From an uncultured Clostridia bacterium (GTDB taxonomy: Bacteria; Bacillota; Clostridia; Lachnospirales; Cellulosilyticaceae): a DNA stretch of 64,000 nucleotides. The stretch covers positions 1 through 64,000 of the forward strand of contig CALJNR010000007.1 of the NCBI GenBank assembly GCA_937981575.1, read 5' to 3'. Of the stretch, positions 34,322 to 46,613 are shown one piece after another. How positions within the stretch are numbered: position 1 is the first letter of the stretch; every line of letters starts with the position of its first letter. Position numbers and translations under genes: made by a program. The notes under the pieces are model-generated. The model did not search any database. It saw only the letters and a program-made list of their open reading frames with translations, and was not told the origin of the DNA.

Positions 34322-35560
34322 TTACTTATCATCTAAACCCGCTTCCGTATATCTTCCTGCTGCGTTCCAAAAAATCCATTCATTTAGCCCTGCATCATAT
34401 GTCCCTTGTATCTGCTGTTTGATCTCTTTCGGACCATAGGGCTGATAGGGTTTCAAACTTGACATGGTAAAATCCTGAAGCCAAGGCCTGATTATGGCTT
34501 TTCTATCTTCTCTTGGAATCTTCTTGATTTCGTCCTGGGCAAGCTCCATCGACTTTAATATTATACCATAAGCGTCAAGGTGTGGGTACTCTATCCCAAA
34601 AGTTCCCTTTGCATAATGAGAAGGATAAACCATCGGACAGATATAATCTAAATATTTACTCATTTCCTTGAAGTCTTGTCCAACAATTGCCGAATCAATA
34701 GGACTTGTGATTACCGCCCCAAATACATCTGCTGATACATAAACCCCATAATCACTTAACTGCTCACACATGTACTTAGTAAACGCAGTGATAACCTCTG
34801 TTTTAGTCATCTCTTCTCCTAGGACAACTGTATCAGCATTCATAGATTCATGAAATCTGATATAGTCAAATTGGATTTCTTTAAAGCCCATATCTACGGC
34901 TTCTTTGCACACTTCCAGAATATAGTCCCAATTCCTCTTATCATAAGGATTAAGCCATGTATCTCCTGCTTTATTTGCATATACCTTACCGGCCTTATCC
35001 AAAACGGCACGATCGGGAAGCTTTTTCGGAATGACACTGTCTTTAAAAACAACTATTCTTGCAATTGGATAAATGTCTTCCTCATAGAGCCTGTTGATAA
35101 CCTGCCTCATGTTTGTGATGGGGGGTTCTTCTTTTACACATCCCATTTCTATGAGTTTAGGATTTTCAGAACGAAAAGTTAAATAGCCATAATCATTTTT
35201 AACATCTATAACAAATGTATTTACAGCTGTCTTTTTGGCAAGTTTAATATACTCTTCGTAGTTATTTGCCTTGCCTGCAGGAATGTAGATTCCTTTTGCA
35301 GTTTGCGGCATTCTAAACAAATCATATTTTACATCTGAACCATTAATATAGACAGGTTCTTCTTCACTGCTGCTTTCGTCCGATTTTGCAAATGTCATCT
35401 TAGAAATGTCAAGCACAGCACTTTGCAGCTTTCCAGACAAAAGAAAAGCAAGTCCAATAAGAGCGAAAACCACACCTATAATAGTCAAGCTCTTAAACAT
35501 AGTTTTTTTCTTTTTATAATAATAATAACTATTTTTCGGCTTTATCTTATATTTTCTCAT
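34322..35560 (-). CDS. Putative glycoside hydrolase, DUF4015 type, membrane-anchored
   Basis: About 412 residues. A Lys/Tyr-rich N-terminus (KPKNSYYYYKKKKT) is followed by one signal-anchor helix (SLTIIGVVFALIGLAFLLSG). An extracytoplasmic TIM-barrel follows: PQTAKGIYIPAG, NTFVIDVKNDYGYLTF, PIARIVVFKD, GFKEIQFDYIRFHE, VYVSADVFGA, DYICPMVYPSHYAKG, AIIRPWLQDF. Asp in FDYIRF and SADVFG are where barrel hydrolases place catalytic acids. The family is called a putative glycoside hydrolase; the substrate is unknown. Cell-wall or exopolysaccharide processing is plausible. The start at 35560 has GTGGGAG upstream. Confidence 0.82.
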   Translation of the reverse strand: MRKYKIKPKNSYYYYKKKKTMFKSLTIIGVVFALIGLAFLLSGKLQSAVLDISKMTFAKSDESSSEEEPVYINGSDVKYDLFRMPQTAKGIYIPAGKANNYEEYIKLAKKTAVNTFVIDVKNDYGYLTFRSENPKLIEMGCVKEEPPITNMRQVINRLYEEDIYPIARIVVFKDSVIPKKLPDRAVLDKAGKVYANKAGDTWLNPYDKRNWDYILEVCKEAVDMGFKEIQFDYIRFHESMNADTVVLGEEMTKTEVITAFTKYMCEQLSDYGVYVSADVFGAVITSPIDSAIVGQDFKEMSKYLDYICPMVYPSHYAKGTFGIEYPHLDAYGIILKSMELAQDEIKKIPREDRKAIIRPWLQDFTMSSLKPYQPYGPKEIKQQIQGTYDAGLNEWIFWNAAGRYTEAGLDDK

Positions 35561-35722
35561 AAGTTTATGCACTCCCACCTATATGTTATTTATTATATCA
35601 TATCTAAAATGAACTTACGATTATTGATTATGCTTGAAGATTTACAGAGTTAATTGTGAATTTTTGAGATTATTCACACTATCTACATTATAGCCTCATT
35701 TAGATTTAATATACAAGTGCAC

Positions 35723-35760
35723 AAAAAATCGCCTTTTTGTACGAAAAGGCGATTGTCTTA
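35723..35760. terminator. Terminator after lysS
   Basis: AATCGCCTTTT pairs with AAAAGGCGATT around a short loop, with T-rich sequence on the minus side. Confidence 0.8.
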
Positions 35761-35794
35761 TTATTTATTAAGTTTTAGCAGCCAGTTTAAGAAT

Positions 35795-37806
<2,012 letters not shown>

Positions 37807-38007
37807 TTTTGTTACTCCCTTTCCTAAAATATAGACTGTTTTATATATTTTTAGTAAAAATCATCTTTATCTGCTATACTACATTTTATAATTTAACAAT
37901 TATACCCTACGTAACATATCTTGTCAACTTAGCCAGAATAATTAGCGCATTAACACTTTTTTATATCTTGCCATTACTTCCTTTTAGATATGCAGATAGG
38001 TTATTGG

Positions 38008-38970
38008 TTAAAAATGGTCACAGCATTTTTCAAGAAGCATTTTTATGTCATCTAAGCTTTCAACCGCTGTCAGTGCTCTTCTTATATGGGTCGCACCATG
38101 CAAGCCTTTAACATAGGATGTAAGATGCGCGCGCATCTCTCTTATGCCTGTATACTCTCCCTTATAGTCTATGAGCATCTCAGCATGTTTTAGAATGATT
38201 TCTCTTCTCTCATCAAAAGAGGGTTCAGGCAAAAGCTCTCCTGTATTTAAAAAATGCAGTGTTCTTTTAAAAATCCATGGATTACCCTGAGCAGCTCTCC
38301 CAATCATCACCGCATCGCAGCCGGTATAATCCATAAGACGCCTGGCATCTTCTGGAACCTTCACATCGCCATTGCCAATGACAGGGATTCGCACATTTTG
38401 CTTAACCTCTTTTATAATATCCCAATCTGCATTTCCGCTGTAAAACTGCTCTCTTGTTCTGCCGTGCACCGTAACAGCACTTGCCCCTGCCTCTTCAGCT
38501 ATCTTGGCGACTTGTACAGCATTAATAGTATTTGCATCAAATCCTTTTCTTATTTTAACTGTAAGCGGTTTGTGGATACTTTTAGCTGTATGATAAATGA
38601 TTTCTCCAATAAGATCCGGTGTCTTCATAAGGGCAGATCCCTCGCCGTTTTTCGTAATCTTAGGAGCAGGACACCCCATGTTAATATCAATAAATTCAAC
38701 ATCACTTTCTGCAACCTGCTTTGCTGTTTCTGCCAAAATCTTCGGATCAGATCCAAAAAGCTGTGCCCCCACCGGATGTTCTCTAGGATCTACATAAAGT
38801 AAATCATTGGTCTTTTCATTTTTATATAAAAGACCTTTTGCACTAACCATTTCAGTATAAACCATGCCGCATCCAAATTCCTTGCATATAAGCCTGAACG
38901 GCAGATCTGTAACCCCTGCCATAGGCGCTAAAAATACATTATTAGGAGTAGTTACTGTTCCAAACTTCAC
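38008..38970 (-). CDS. dusB: tRNA-dihydrouridine synthase DusB
   Basis: An FMN enzyme that reduces uridine in tRNA D-loops. The 320-aa protein has [22 protein letters not shown], the catalytic Cys in [34 protein letters not shown] and [11 protein letters not shown], with the flavin phosphate site [13 protein letters not shown]-like (here [15 protein letters not shown]). The start is a GTG whose GTGA overlaps the coaX stop by 4 nt. The order coaX-dusB is common in Clostridia. Confidence 0.95.
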   Translation of the reverse strand: MKFGTVTTPNNVFLAPMAGVTDLPFRLICKEFGCGMVYTEMVSAKGLLYKNEKTNDLLYVDPREHPVGAQLFGSDPKILAETAKQVAESDVEFIDINMGCPAPKITKNGEGSALMKTPDLIGEIIYHTAKSIHKPLTVKIRKGFDANTINAVQVAKIAEEAGASAVTVHGRTREQFYSGNADWDIIKEVKQNVRIPVIGNGDVKVPEDARRLMDYTGCDAVMIGRAAQGNPWIFKRTLHFLNTGELLPEPSFDERREIILKHAEMLIDYKGEYTGIREMRAHLTSYVKGLHGATHIRRALTAVESLDDIKMLLEKCCDHF

Positions 38971-39752
38971 GCCTTATCATCCTGTCTGTTTTTTTGATAG
39001 ATGAGTTCCAGTCCTTTTAACGTCAGAAGCCCATCGTAATGATCAATTACATTTGTTCCATCTTGTATAACTTTAGCAAGCCCCCCAGTTGCAATAATCT
39101 TAAGTTCAGGGCAGTTCATTTCTTCTTTTGCTTTACGGACAATATATTCAACTTGTCCTATATAACCATACACCAGCCCGGTCTGCATACTGGTAACTGT
39201 ATTTTTTGAATCAAGAATCCCTTTTGTTTTCTTGATTTCAATATGAGGGAGCTGCGCTGCTCTTCGCCAGAGCGCATCGGCACAAATCCTTATACCTGGG
39301 GAGGTAATCGCCGCAATAAATTCCCCTTTAGCATTAACTATATCATAAGTTGTTGCAGTCCCGAAATCAATGACCATACATGGTCCCCCATAAAGTTCAT
39401 AAGCTGCCACAGAATTTACAATGCGATCAGCTCCCACTTCTCTTGGATTATCTGTACGTATTGAAATGCCTGTTTTGAGCCCTGGCCCAACAATCAAAGG
39501 CTTCTTGTAAAAATACTTTTTTATACTATTGGTCAGCGAATACATAATATCAGGAACAACCGAGGATATAATAGCTGCTTCAATATCCTCCGGCGTGATG
39601 TTTTTTTGCTTTAAAAGCTCAACCATAATAATCCCATATTCATCAGAAGTTCTAGGGGTCTCAGTTGTCAGACGGTAGCTTCCGATAAGTTCTCCATCTT
39701 TCATAGCGCCAAGAACAATATTGGTATTCCCAACATCTATTACTAATATCAT
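38967..39752 (-). CDS. coaX: Type III pantothenate kinase
   Basis: First step of coenzyme A synthesis, ATP-dependent phosphorylation of pantothenate. The 261-aa ASKHA-fold protein has the N-terminal phosphate loop [13 protein letters not shown], the pantothenate region [25 protein letters not shown], and [12 protein letters not shown]. All are diagnostic of CoaX. It is translationally coupled to dusB. A panT-like transporter and birA follow upstream on the same strand, giving a vitamin-related neighbourhood. Confidence 0.96.
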   Translation of the reverse strand: MILVIDVGNTNIVLGAMKDGELIGSYRLTTETPRTSDEYGIIMVELLKQKNITPEDIEAAIISSVVPDIMYSLTNSIKKYFYKKPLIVGPGLKTGISIRTDNPREVGADRIVNSVAAYELYGGPCMVIDFGTATTYDIVNAKGEFIAAITSPGIRICADALWRRAAQLPHIEIKKTKGILDSKNTVTSMQTGLVYGYIGQVEYIVRKAKEEMNCPELKIIATGGLAKVIQDGTNVIDHYDGLLTLKGLELIYQKNRQDDKA

Positions 39753-39803
39753 CTTTATTCCCTCTTTCGTAAAATATCCTAACTGCCCGGCAGCCTATAT
39801 CTC

Positions 39804-39836
39804 AAAAAGCAGACACCAAAGTGTCTGCTGCATTTT
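39804..39836 (-). terminator. Terminator after the panT-like gene
   Basis: AGCAGACAC and GTGTCTGCT pair around CAAA; TTTTT follows on the minus strand. Confidence 0.85.
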
Positions 39837-40443
39837 AATACCTTAATTTCTTTAAAGCATATACTATAGGCGGTACTATAACGGCTGTTCCTATCATTTC
39901 TGCAATCCCAACTGTAGATACAACTGTTGTTGCTACTGCCATAGCTTCCTGCAATTTATCAGGAAAAGCAAAGCTAATAGCAATAAGTAGTGCTGATAAA
40001 GTCAAAACTGTGTTCGCGAGAGCCCCTGCAATGCTTCCTGCAGCTGCAGCTGCCACTTTTATCAGCTGATTAATCCAGCCAGCCTCTTTTTGATTGTCTT
40101 TCACCAGCTTTTCTATTACTACATAAGCATAGTACGCCGCTAAGCCAATAAAAATACGTGGTAAAATGGAGACTAATGGATTTCTAAAAAACTGATCATA
40201 AAAACCAGGTGCACTTAATGCCCTTAAAAAACTTACACTTCCCATGACCGCTGACAGTACAGTTCCTTTTTTAGGTCCTAATATAATCGCTCCTACTATA
40301 ACAGGAATATGTATTATACTTGCAGATATATTTAATATCGGTATAGGTATAAGCCCTATAGGGGTGTACCCAAGTATAATAATAATTGCACTAAGCATTC
40401 CTAAAATCGTTAAATCTCTTACATTTACCTTTTTATTTTCCAT
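39835..40443 (-). CDS. ECF transporter S component, probably pantothenate (PanT-like)
   Basis: A 202-aa membrane protein with about six helices. The N-terminal VRDLTILGMLSAIIIILGYTPIG has the helix-1 A-x-x-x-A-type contact region, followed by PVIVGAILGPKKG-like sequence and FRNPLVSILPRIFIG. This resembles substrate-binding subunits of energy-coupling factor vitamin transporters. coaX lies directly downstream, which favours pantothenate. The ATG at 40443 follows AAGGAGAG; the longer in-frame start at 40536 has no ribosome site. The ECF energising module is not in the window. Confidence 0.8.
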   Translation of the reverse strand: MENKKVNVRDLTILGMLSAIIIILGYTPIGLIPIPILNISASIIHIPVIVGAIILGPKKGTVLSAVMGSVSFLRALSAPGFYDQFFRNPLVSILPRIFIGLAAYYAYVVIEKLVKDNQKEAGWINQLIKVAAAAAGSIAGALANTVLTLSALLIAISFAFPDKLQEAMAVATTVVSTVGIAEMIGTAVIVPPIVYALKKLRY

Positions 40444-40584
40444 ATGACACTCTCCTTGTTCTCGTTCTTTATCAAAAAGATACAAGACAATATTTTTTTG
40501 CGCTTTCATTATAAAGGAAATAATAATCTTTTTCAAGTAAAATATTCCTGTGGGCTTATTTCCTTTAAAGAGATTTCTTTATTT

Positions 40585-41025
40585 TTATTCTTCCATGAGT
40601 CCCTTAGCGAATTGCCTGCCTGCTGTGCCATACTTTTTTTCAATACTTTCTAGGATTTCCTCTGAAGATTTTCTCTGGGTTTGGAACACCACAACGTCTC
40701 TTACAATTTGCCCGTTTTCAGTACAATAGATCATGTACCATAACTTAAGACCTTTAAGCATTTCTCTTTCTTCCGTCTGAAATTTTTTAATCTCAAGCCC
40801 TGCTCCTATATCATCATAATACAGCGGTTCTTCACTCTGCTCCTCTATAAAAAGTTCTCCATCTTCGTAAAAGCCGATACTTATAATACAATTAATCTTT
40901 TCTGCAAGCAGAGACAGCTTTTCAATTGCTTCCTCTTTTATGCTTACAGGCAGTTCACTATAGCTTTCATTAAAATAGTATTTTTGTATATACGGTGATA
41001 CCGATATCAAGATCTCTTTATCCAT
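40585..41025 (-). CDS. Conserved hypothetical protein (DUF6145-like)
   Basis: A 146-aa soluble, acidic protein. It begins MDKEILISVSPYIQKYYFNE and has an alpha/beta pattern with a DIGAGLEIKKFQTEEREMLKGLKLWYMIYC core and a C-terminal helix (SSEEILESIEKKYGTAGRQFA). I recall a Clostridia family of this type next to birA, perhaps DUF6145, but am not certain. The ATG at 41025 has AAGGAG upstream. It lies 16 nt after birA, so the two are co-transcribed. Confidence 0.65.
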   Translation of the reverse strand: MDKEILISVSPYIQKYYFNESYSELPVSIKEEAIEKLSLLAEKINCIISIGFYEDGELFIEEQSEEPLYYDDIGAGLEIKKFQTEEREMLKGLKLWYMIYCTENGQIVRDVVVFQTQRKSSEEILESIEKKYGTAGRQFAKGLMEE

Positions 41026-41041
41026 AACATTGTTCTCCTTA

Positions 41042-42019
41042 CTAAATATAATCATAAACGCCCCTTACGGAGACTTCTCCGCTAAAGATGTTCTTACATT
41101 CCCCTTTATCGTCTTTAATAACAAGTGACCCATCAGGGGCAATATCCATCGCATAGGCCGTATGCTCCGCTTCAGTTGTAATAATCTTAATGTCTTGGCC
41201 AAGCGTAACACAATTCTTTTTGTACCGTTCCAGAAAAGTGCTGCTGCTTTTTTCTTGTTTGTAGCGTATATAATCAGCTTCAAAAAGCTGAAGGAATTCT
41301 TTGATAAGATACCGCCTCGTATAGACCCTGCCGCCTTCTAGACTTAAAGATGTGGCATGAGTAAGGTCTTTAGGAAAGCTCTTAGTATTGACATTAACCC
41401 CAATACCCAGAACGATCGAATTAACCTGATCCATCTCAGCGCTCATTTCAGTCAGTATGCCGCATACCTTTTTGCCAGCTATAACAATATCATTCGGCCA
41501 TTTAATCTTACTTTCAAGCCCCGTAACTCTTTGGATGGCTTCACACATATTGAGTCCTGCAAGAAGTGTCAGCTGGCTGGCCTCTCCTGGTACAATAGAC
41601 GGCCTCAAAATAACGCTCATCCAAATTCCAGTTCCTTTTGGCGAGTCCCAATATTTTCCAAGCCTGCCTTTTCCCATAGTCTGCTTATCAGCAATGACAA
41701 CGGTTCCTTCTTCAGCACCATTTCTTGCAAGCATTTTAGCCTTTTCATTCGTTGAGTCAATTTCCTCAGCATAATAAATGTGCCGTCCTAAAAAATCAGT
41801 ATTCAAAATACTTGCTACTTCTGTTTCAGTAATAACATCTGGCGTATCCATGAGGCGATACCCTTTTTTGGTAGATGATTCAATGTAATAACCTTCACTT
41901 TTCAGCTTTTTGATATGTTTCCATATGCCAGCTCTTGTTACGCCTAATCTGCTGCTGATCGCCTCACCAGATATATAGTCTTTTTGTTCTTTTAAAAATG
42001 CAAGCACCTTATCTTTCAT
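41042..42019 (-). CDS. birA: Bifunctional biotin-protein ligase / biotin operon repressor BirA
   Basis: A 325-aa protein. The N-terminal winged helix (ISGEAISSRLGVTRAGIWKHIKKLKSEGY) can bind DNA. The central ligase domain has IDSTNEKAKMLARNG, the biotinyl-AMP loop KQTMGKGRLGKYWDSPKGTG, and IKWPNDIVIAGKKVCGILTE. A C-terminal SH3-like domain (LGQDIKIITTEAEHTAYAM) ends it. In the usual GRGRxGR loop the second half here reads GKGRLGKYW, as often seen in Clostridia. It may both biotinylate carboxylases and repress biotin genes. Confidence 0.95.
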   Translation of the reverse strand: MKDKVLAFLKEQKDYISGEAISSRLGVTRAGIWKHIKKLKSEGYYIESSTKKGYRLMDTPDVITETEVASILNTDFLGRHIYYAEEIDSTNEKAKMLARNGAEEGTVVIADKQTMGKGRLGKYWDSPKGTGIWMSVILRPSIVPGEASQLTLLAGLNMCEAIQRVTGLESKIKWPNDIVIAGKKVCGILTEMSAEMDQVNSIVLGIGVNVNTKSFPKDLTHATSLSLEGGRVYTRRYLIKEFLQLFEADYIRYKQEKSSSTFLERYKKNCVTLGQDIKIITTEAEHTAYAMDIAPDGSLVIKDDKGECKNIFSGEVSVRGVYDYI

Positions 42020-42138
42020 CTTTCACCTCTCACATTTTATCAACTTGTATAACAACGCGTTCAAAGAACGCATGCGTATACATATGCAGAAATTTTACCC
42101 CCTTGCCAGCAAAACAACTTTCCTAGTCTGCGAATATA

Positions 42139-42168
42139 CAAAAAGCCGAAAATTTTTTCGGCTTTTGC
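42139..42168 (-). terminator. Terminator after ftsH
   Basis: AAAAGCCGAAAA and TTTTTTCGGCTTTT pair around a very short loop, 10 nt past the ftsH stop. Confidence 0.8.
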
Positions 42169-42177
42169 TTTAAATAA

Positions 42178-44094
42178 CTATAGTTCTTCTGTAGGCTCTG
42201 ATTTTGTCAGCGAATCAAATTCCTCAAAATCAAAGATATTGAGATCACCTAAATGTTCAGTATCAATGTCTTCACCTTTCATAATCTTTCTAAATTCTTT
42301 ACCAGTAAGCTTTTCTTTCTTCAAAAGAATCTCAGCTGATTTATGAAGGGTATCCAGGTTAAGTTCAAGTATTTCTTTAGCTCTTACATAACACTTTTCA
42401 ATAATCGATTTGATATACTGATCGATCTTCGTAGCAATATCTTCACTATAGTTACGTGTATGCGTAAAGTCTCTTCCGAGAAAAACTTCTTCCTGCTCAT
42501 CTCCAAACTTAATAGGACCAAGATCACTCATACCATATTTAGTCACCATATCCCTTGCAATATGGGTAGCACGCTGAATATCATTAGAAGCACCCGTTGT
42601 AATGTCCCCAATCACTATTTCTTCTGCAGCACGGCCTCCTAATAATGAAACAATTTCATCAACCATTTTTGTTTTTGTCATGTACATTCTGTCTTCTTTA
42701 GGAATAGGCATTGTATAGCCTCCGGCAAATCCTGTAGGGATAATAGATATACTATGAACAGGATCAAGGGTATCTAAAACTTCATGAATAAGGGCGTGCC
42801 CTATTTCATGGAAAGCTGTAATACGTTTTTCTTTTTCTGTGATGACATGACTCTTCTTTTCTGTTCCTACAGTAATCTTGATAAATGCCTTCTGAACTTC
42901 TTCCATATCTATAGCACGCTTGTTATGCCTTGCCGTAAGAAGAGCTGCTTCATTCATCAGATTTGCGAGGTCTGCACCAGTAAATCCTGAAGTCGTTCTG
43001 GCAATCACATCGATATCAACATCTTCCTGAAGCGGCTTGCCTTTTGAGTGTACTTTTAAGATGGCACTTCGGCCTTTGATATCTGGTCTTCCAACTACAA
43101 TCTGCCTGTCAAAACGACCTGGTCTAAGAAGCGCTGGGTCAAGAACATCCGCACGGTTTGTAGCCGCCAGGATAATGACACCCTCATTGGCCCCAAATCC
43201 ATCCATTTCAACTAAGAGCTGATTGAGTGTCTGTTCTCTTTCGTCGTGTCCGCCCCCAAGACCTGCTCCACGTTTTCTGCCGACAGCATCAATTTCATCA
43301 ATAAATACAATAGATGGGGCGTTCTTTTTTGCCTGCTCAAATAAATCCCTCACACGTGAAGCTCCAACCCCGACAAACATTTCAACAAAGTCAGATCCTG
43401 ATATGCTGAAAAACGGAACCCCCGCTTCACCTGCTATGGCTTTTGCAAGCAGTGTTTTTCCTGTTCCTGGAGGGCCTACAAGCAGCATCCCCTTAGGAAT
43501 TTTTGCTCCGACTTGGATATAGCGGCTTTGATTTTTAAGAAAATCCACCACTTCTGCTACTTCTTCTTTCTCTTCATCGAGTCCGGCAACATCCTTAAAG
43601 GTGATACTGCCTTTTTCGTCTATCGTCATTTTGGCTTTGCTTTTTCCAAAAGACATGATTCGGCCGCCTCCGCCGCCGCTTCCCTGCATTTGCTGAATAA
43701 AGAATATCATAATAAAAATAAACATTCCTACTATAAGTACGATCTGCATAATCGGCAGAAATAAACTTGGCTGAGGCAGTTTTGTTTCTAATATGACAGC
43801 ATTTCTAATATCATCTGGCAAGTTATGGTAAAAACTCATAAACGCCTGTTGATCAACTGGTATAGTAGTTGACTGCCCTTGTTCATTAACAATCTTTGCA
43901 TGCCCTGCATTTCCTTCAGAAAGATCTATCGTAATCCGTGAAACTTCTTTCTTCTCTATAGACTCTATTAATTGTCCATAAGACATAGGATTTGCACTCT
44001 GAGCTACATTTCTGCTGGTTCCATAAAAGACTGCTATAAATAGTCCAGCAACTATAATAAGATATAAATAAGCTCCTTTAAATGACTTTTTCAA
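42178..44094 (-). CDS. ftsH: ATP-dependent zinc metalloprotease FtsH
   Basis: A membrane-bound AAA+ protease for quality control. The 638-aa protein has two N-terminal helices flanking an outer domain. The AAA module follows (Walker A GPPGTGKT, Walker [33 protein letters not shown]), then the zinc site HEIGH. The acidic C-terminus is typical. The start is a TTG at 44094, behind GGAGGAAGTGAAGT; no nearby ATG fits. It follows hpt and tilS, the normal Firmicutes order. Confidence 0.97.
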   Translation of the reverse strand: MKKSFKGAYLYLIIVAGLFIAVFYGTSRNVAQSANPMSYGQLIESIEKKEVSRITIDLSEGNAGHAKIVNEQGQSTTIPVDQQAFMSFYHNLPDDIRNAVILETKLPQPSLFLPIMQIVLIVGMFIFIMIFFIQQMQGSGGGGGRIMSFGKSKAKMTIDEKGSITFKDVAGLDEEKEEVAEVVDFLKNQSRYIQVGAKIPKGMLLVGPPGTGKTLLAKAIAGEAGVPFFSISGSDFVEMFVGVGASRVRDLFEQAKKNAPSIVFIDEIDAVGRKRGAGLGGGHDEREQTLNQLLVEMDGFGANEGVIILAATNRADVLDPALLRPGRFDRQIVVGRPDIKGRSAILKVHSKGKPLQEDVDIDVIARTTSGFTGADLANLMNEAALLTARHNKRAIDMEEVQKAFIKITVGTEKKSHVITEKEKRITAFHEIGHALIHEVLDTLDPVHSISIIPTGFAGGYTMPIPKEDRMYMTKTKMVDEIVSLLGGRAAEEIVIGDITTGASNDIQRATHIARDMVTKYGMSDLGPIKFGDEQEEVFLGRDFTHTRNYSEDIATKIDQYIKSIIEKCYVRAKEILELNLDTLHKSAEILLKKEKLTGKEFRKIMKGEDIDTEHLGDLNIFDFEEFDSLTKSEPTEEL

Positions 44095-44127
44095 ACTTCA
44101 CTTCCTCCTTCCTTCACCCTTATCTTT

Positions 44128-44646
44128 TTACTCTCTGTTAACCGCTATATATGGGATATTTCTATAGTATTGTTTGTAATCAAGTCCATATCCGATAACA
44201 AACTCATTACCAATAGTAAAGCCTGAGTATTCAACATCTACCGTCGTTTCTCTTTGCTCTACTTTATCAAGTAATGTACAAATTTTAATACTCTCTGGAT
44301 TTCTTTCTTTTAAGATATTTTTGATATATTTAAGTGTTCTTCCTGAATCAATGATATCTTCTACAATCAGAACATTTTTTCCTTCAATAGGTTCATCTAA
44401 ATCTTTCAGAATCTTAACAACTCCACTGCTCTTGTATTCATCTCCATAACTTGATACAACCATAAATTCCATTTTCATAGGCACATGTATATGTTTCACA
44501 AGGTCTGTCATAAACATAACCCCGCCTTTTAGTATGCACAAAACAATGATCTCTTTATTTTCATAATCCTTTGTGATCTGCGCTCCCAATTCTCTTATAC
44601 GTTGCTGTAATTCGTCTTCTGATATGAGCGTTTCTAATTTTAACAT
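44128..44646 (-). CDS. hpt: Hypoxanthine phosphoribosyltransferase
   Basis: Purine salvage of hypoxanthine and guanine with PRPP. The 172-aa protein has the PRPP loop VLIVEDIIDSGRTLKY, the flexible-loop region MEFMVVSSYGDEYKSSG and the base-binding EFVIGYGLDYKQYYRNIPY. The ATG overlaps the tilS stop by 7 nt behind AGGAGG, so it is coupled to tilS, as in many Firmicutes. Confidence 0.96.
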   Translation of the reverse strand: MLKLETLISEDELQQRIRELGAQITKDYENKEIIVLCILKGGVMFMTDLVKHIHVPMKMEFMVVSSYGDEYKSSGVVKILKDLDEPIEGKNVLIVEDIIDSGRTLKYIKNILKERNPESIKICTLLDKVEQRETTVDVEYSGFTIGNEFVIGYGLDYKQYYRNIPYIAVNRE

Positions 44647-46031
44647 GTTTCCTCCTGTGTATTATCAAAAAATATTTTTATTTCCAGTACCTCTTGTGTC
44701 TCGTCAGTAATATAGTAATCTGAGCTCAATCTGCTGCCCACTGCCCATATGACTTTATCTCCTTCAGCAATAAGGGGAATACTGCTTCTTAATTCCTTTG
44801 GTATTTTATCATCAATAAACATTTTTTTAAGCTTTTTAGTTCCTTTTGGAGTTGCAATATAATCGTGTGGCAATCTTGTACGAATTTGCAATCCATTTTT
44901 TATTTTACCATAATCAATATATTTAGTATACATTTTTTCTTCTTTTTGGTAAACTGTTTCTTTTTCTGTAACAGCAAGGCGGAGCGCGCCTCTAAGTTCT
45001 GGAATATACTGCATTCCAAGTTTAAGAGGATAGCTGTATGCCCCCTGCATTTTTTCAGACCAAGTTATAATCAGTTCCTCATACTGCCTATATACTTTAA
45101 CACGTCCTGGAAGCGAAATTTCTTTTCCGCTTTGAAGCTTTAGGAGACTTATTACACTTTCTAAATGCCTCTGCGTAATATCTTTAGTACTGCCGCGCAA
45201 AGCCTGCAGCGCTGATAAAACAATCCTTCGCTGGATATACTTATGATAAGTTTCAAACTTTGTCTTATCGATAATAAGCCGGTCACCCAAAAGTGTTACA
45301 CATTTTTTATATGCATCATTTGTATAAAACTCAAGAAACGCTTCGCTTTCTCTATAATGATGGCTATGTTCGCCCAGCAAACTGATAATATTAGGATTAA
45401 TATTTTGTTCTATATAAGGTATGCACTCCAGCCTTATTTTATTTCTTGTATAAATAGGCATAAAATTTGTATGATCATCTCTGTAAGCTACTTCATTTGT
45501 CAAACAATACCTTTCAATTTCTTTTCTTTTGAGACAAAGGAGTGGTCTTATAATTTGATCTCTTTGTGGCTGAATACCTCCTAATCCTTTTATCCCACTG
45601 CCCCTTAGAAACCGCATAATGAGCGTTTCTGCTTGATCATTCATATTGTGTGCAGTTACTATTTTACACTTATCATTTGATAAAGATATAAAGAAATTGT
45701 ATCTTTCTATTCTGCCTGCTTCTTCTTCTGAAATATTATGAGCTCCGGCGAGGTCCTTGACATTGCAGTTGTGTCTGTAATACGGGAGCTGCCAGGCTCT
45801 TGATACCTCTTCAACAAATAAGGCATCTGCTTCTGCCTCTTCTCTTATGCCATGATGTACATGAGCTACCTTTAGTTTAATATTATAATCCTGTTGATAA
45901 GTATATAAAAAATGAAGAAGCATCATAGAATCTGCTCCGCCTGATACACCCACTATTAAATTATCCCCATTTTGTATAAGGTTATACTCCTGTATAAACT
46001 TTTTAACCTTATTAACTATATCTTTAGACAT
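44640..46031 (-). CDS. tilS: tRNA(Ile)-lysidine synthetase TilS
   Basis: Modifies C34 of tRNA-Ile(CAU) to lysidine. The 463-aa protein has the PP-loop VGVSGGADSMMLLHFL, AHVHHGIREEAEADA, TAHNMNDQAETLIMRFLRGSG and the C-terminal TilS domain (RLPHDYIATPKGTKKLKKMFID). I use the ATG at 46031 (MSKDIVNKV) behind GAGGAG; the longer in-frame start at 46118 runs into repeat copy B. It leads the tilS-hpt-ftsH operon. Confidence 0.96.
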   Translation of the reverse strand: MSKDIVNKVKKFIQEYNLIQNGDNLIVGVSGGADSMMLLHFLYTYQQDYNIKLKVAHVHHGIREEAEADALFVEEVSRAWQLPYYRHNCNVKDLAGAHNISEEEAGRIERYNFFISLSNDKCKIVTAHNMNDQAETLIMRFLRGSGIKGLGGIQPQRDQIIRPLLCLKRKEIERYCLTNEVAYRDDHTNFMPIYTRNKIRLECIPYIEQNINPNIISLLGEHSHHYRESEAFLEFYTNDAYKKCVTLLGDRLIIDKTKFETYHKYIQRRIVLSALQALRGSTKDITQRHLESVISLLKLQSGKEISLPGRVKVYRQYEELIITWSEKMQGAYSYPLKLGMQYIPELRGALRLAVTEKETVYQKEEKMYTKYIDYGKIKNGLQIRTRLPHDYIATPKGTKKLKKMFIDDKIPKELRSSIPLIAEGDKVIWAVGSRLSSDYYITDETQEVLEIKIFFDNTQEETC

Positions 46032-46117
46032 ACTCGATCTCCTCAAACAACAATCTATCGCAAAATATACTTTTAAGCTGTTTATTTCTTTATTATAATA
46101 TAAATAATATATTATCA

Positions 46118-46232
46118 CTATAGAGAAACAACATATAACCTTTAGTTATTCATCTATGCAAAGTTGTTTCTCAGAATGATTTCATATCATGTACCACCTG
46201 AATAACTTAAACTTAAAGATGTGAAATCTATA
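46118..46232 (+). repeat. Structured intergenic repeat, copy B (three-way-junction leader)
   Basis: Second copy of the element at 5711. P2 is a perfect 10-bp stem GAGAAACAAC (46123-46132)/GTTGTTTCTC (46163-46172). P3 is GATTTCATATC (46178-46188)/GATGTGAAATC (46218-46228) with one G-U. P1 is a short TATA/TATA closing stem. The loop of P3 carries TGTACCACC. It ends 36 nt before the tautomerase start codon and abuts the divergent tilS promoter region. Confidence 0.75.
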
Positions 46233-46268
46233 CCTATATTAATATTTGAAAACGAAAGGAAGTTTATT

Positions 46269-46613
46269 ATGCCTTATATTAGTTCAAAAGTTACAGTAGC
46301 CCTTACACAGCAAAAAAAAGAGACCCTAAAAAAGGAGCTGGGAAAGATCATTTCACTGATTCCTGGAAAAAGTGAAGACTATTTAATGATAGGGTTTGAA
46401 GACAATTATTCTCTATATTTTAAAGGTAAGCAGCTGGAGTTTGGGGCTTTTATCGAAGTTAAAACTTTTGGTTCCGCTCCCAAAGCTGCCCTTAGTAATG
46501 TTACAAAAGCTATTTGTGAGCTTTATCTCAAAGAGCTGAATATTCCTTCTGATTCCATCTATGTGAAATATGAAGCTGTGTCTGACTGGGGATTCAATGG
46601 CTTTAACTTTTAA
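46269..46613 (+). CDS. MIF/tautomerase-superfamily protein
   Basis: A 114-residue protein with Pro2 after the initiator Met (MPYISSKVTVALTQQKK), which becomes the catalytic N-terminal proline of this superfamily. It also has a GKSEDYLMIGFEDNYSLYF strand pair and the C-terminal DWGFNGFNF, comparable to the W-N-N-x-T-F end of MIF. It probably forms a trimer and may tautomerise phenylpyruvate-like ketones; the true substrate is unknown. The ATG at 46269 has AAAGGAAG upstream. Structured repeat copy B lies in its leader. Its end overlaps the opposing gene by 4 nt. Confidence 0.85.
   Translation: MPYISSKVTVALTQQKKETLKKELGKIISLIPGKSEDYLMIGFEDNYSLYFKGKQLEFGAFIEVKTFGSAPKAALSNVTKAICELYLKELNIPSDSIYVKYEAVSDWGFNGFNF

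Noticed and set aside
43037-43522. Two open frames antisense to ftsH.
   Set aside because: They mirror the highly conserved AAA domain of ftsH and show no start signals.
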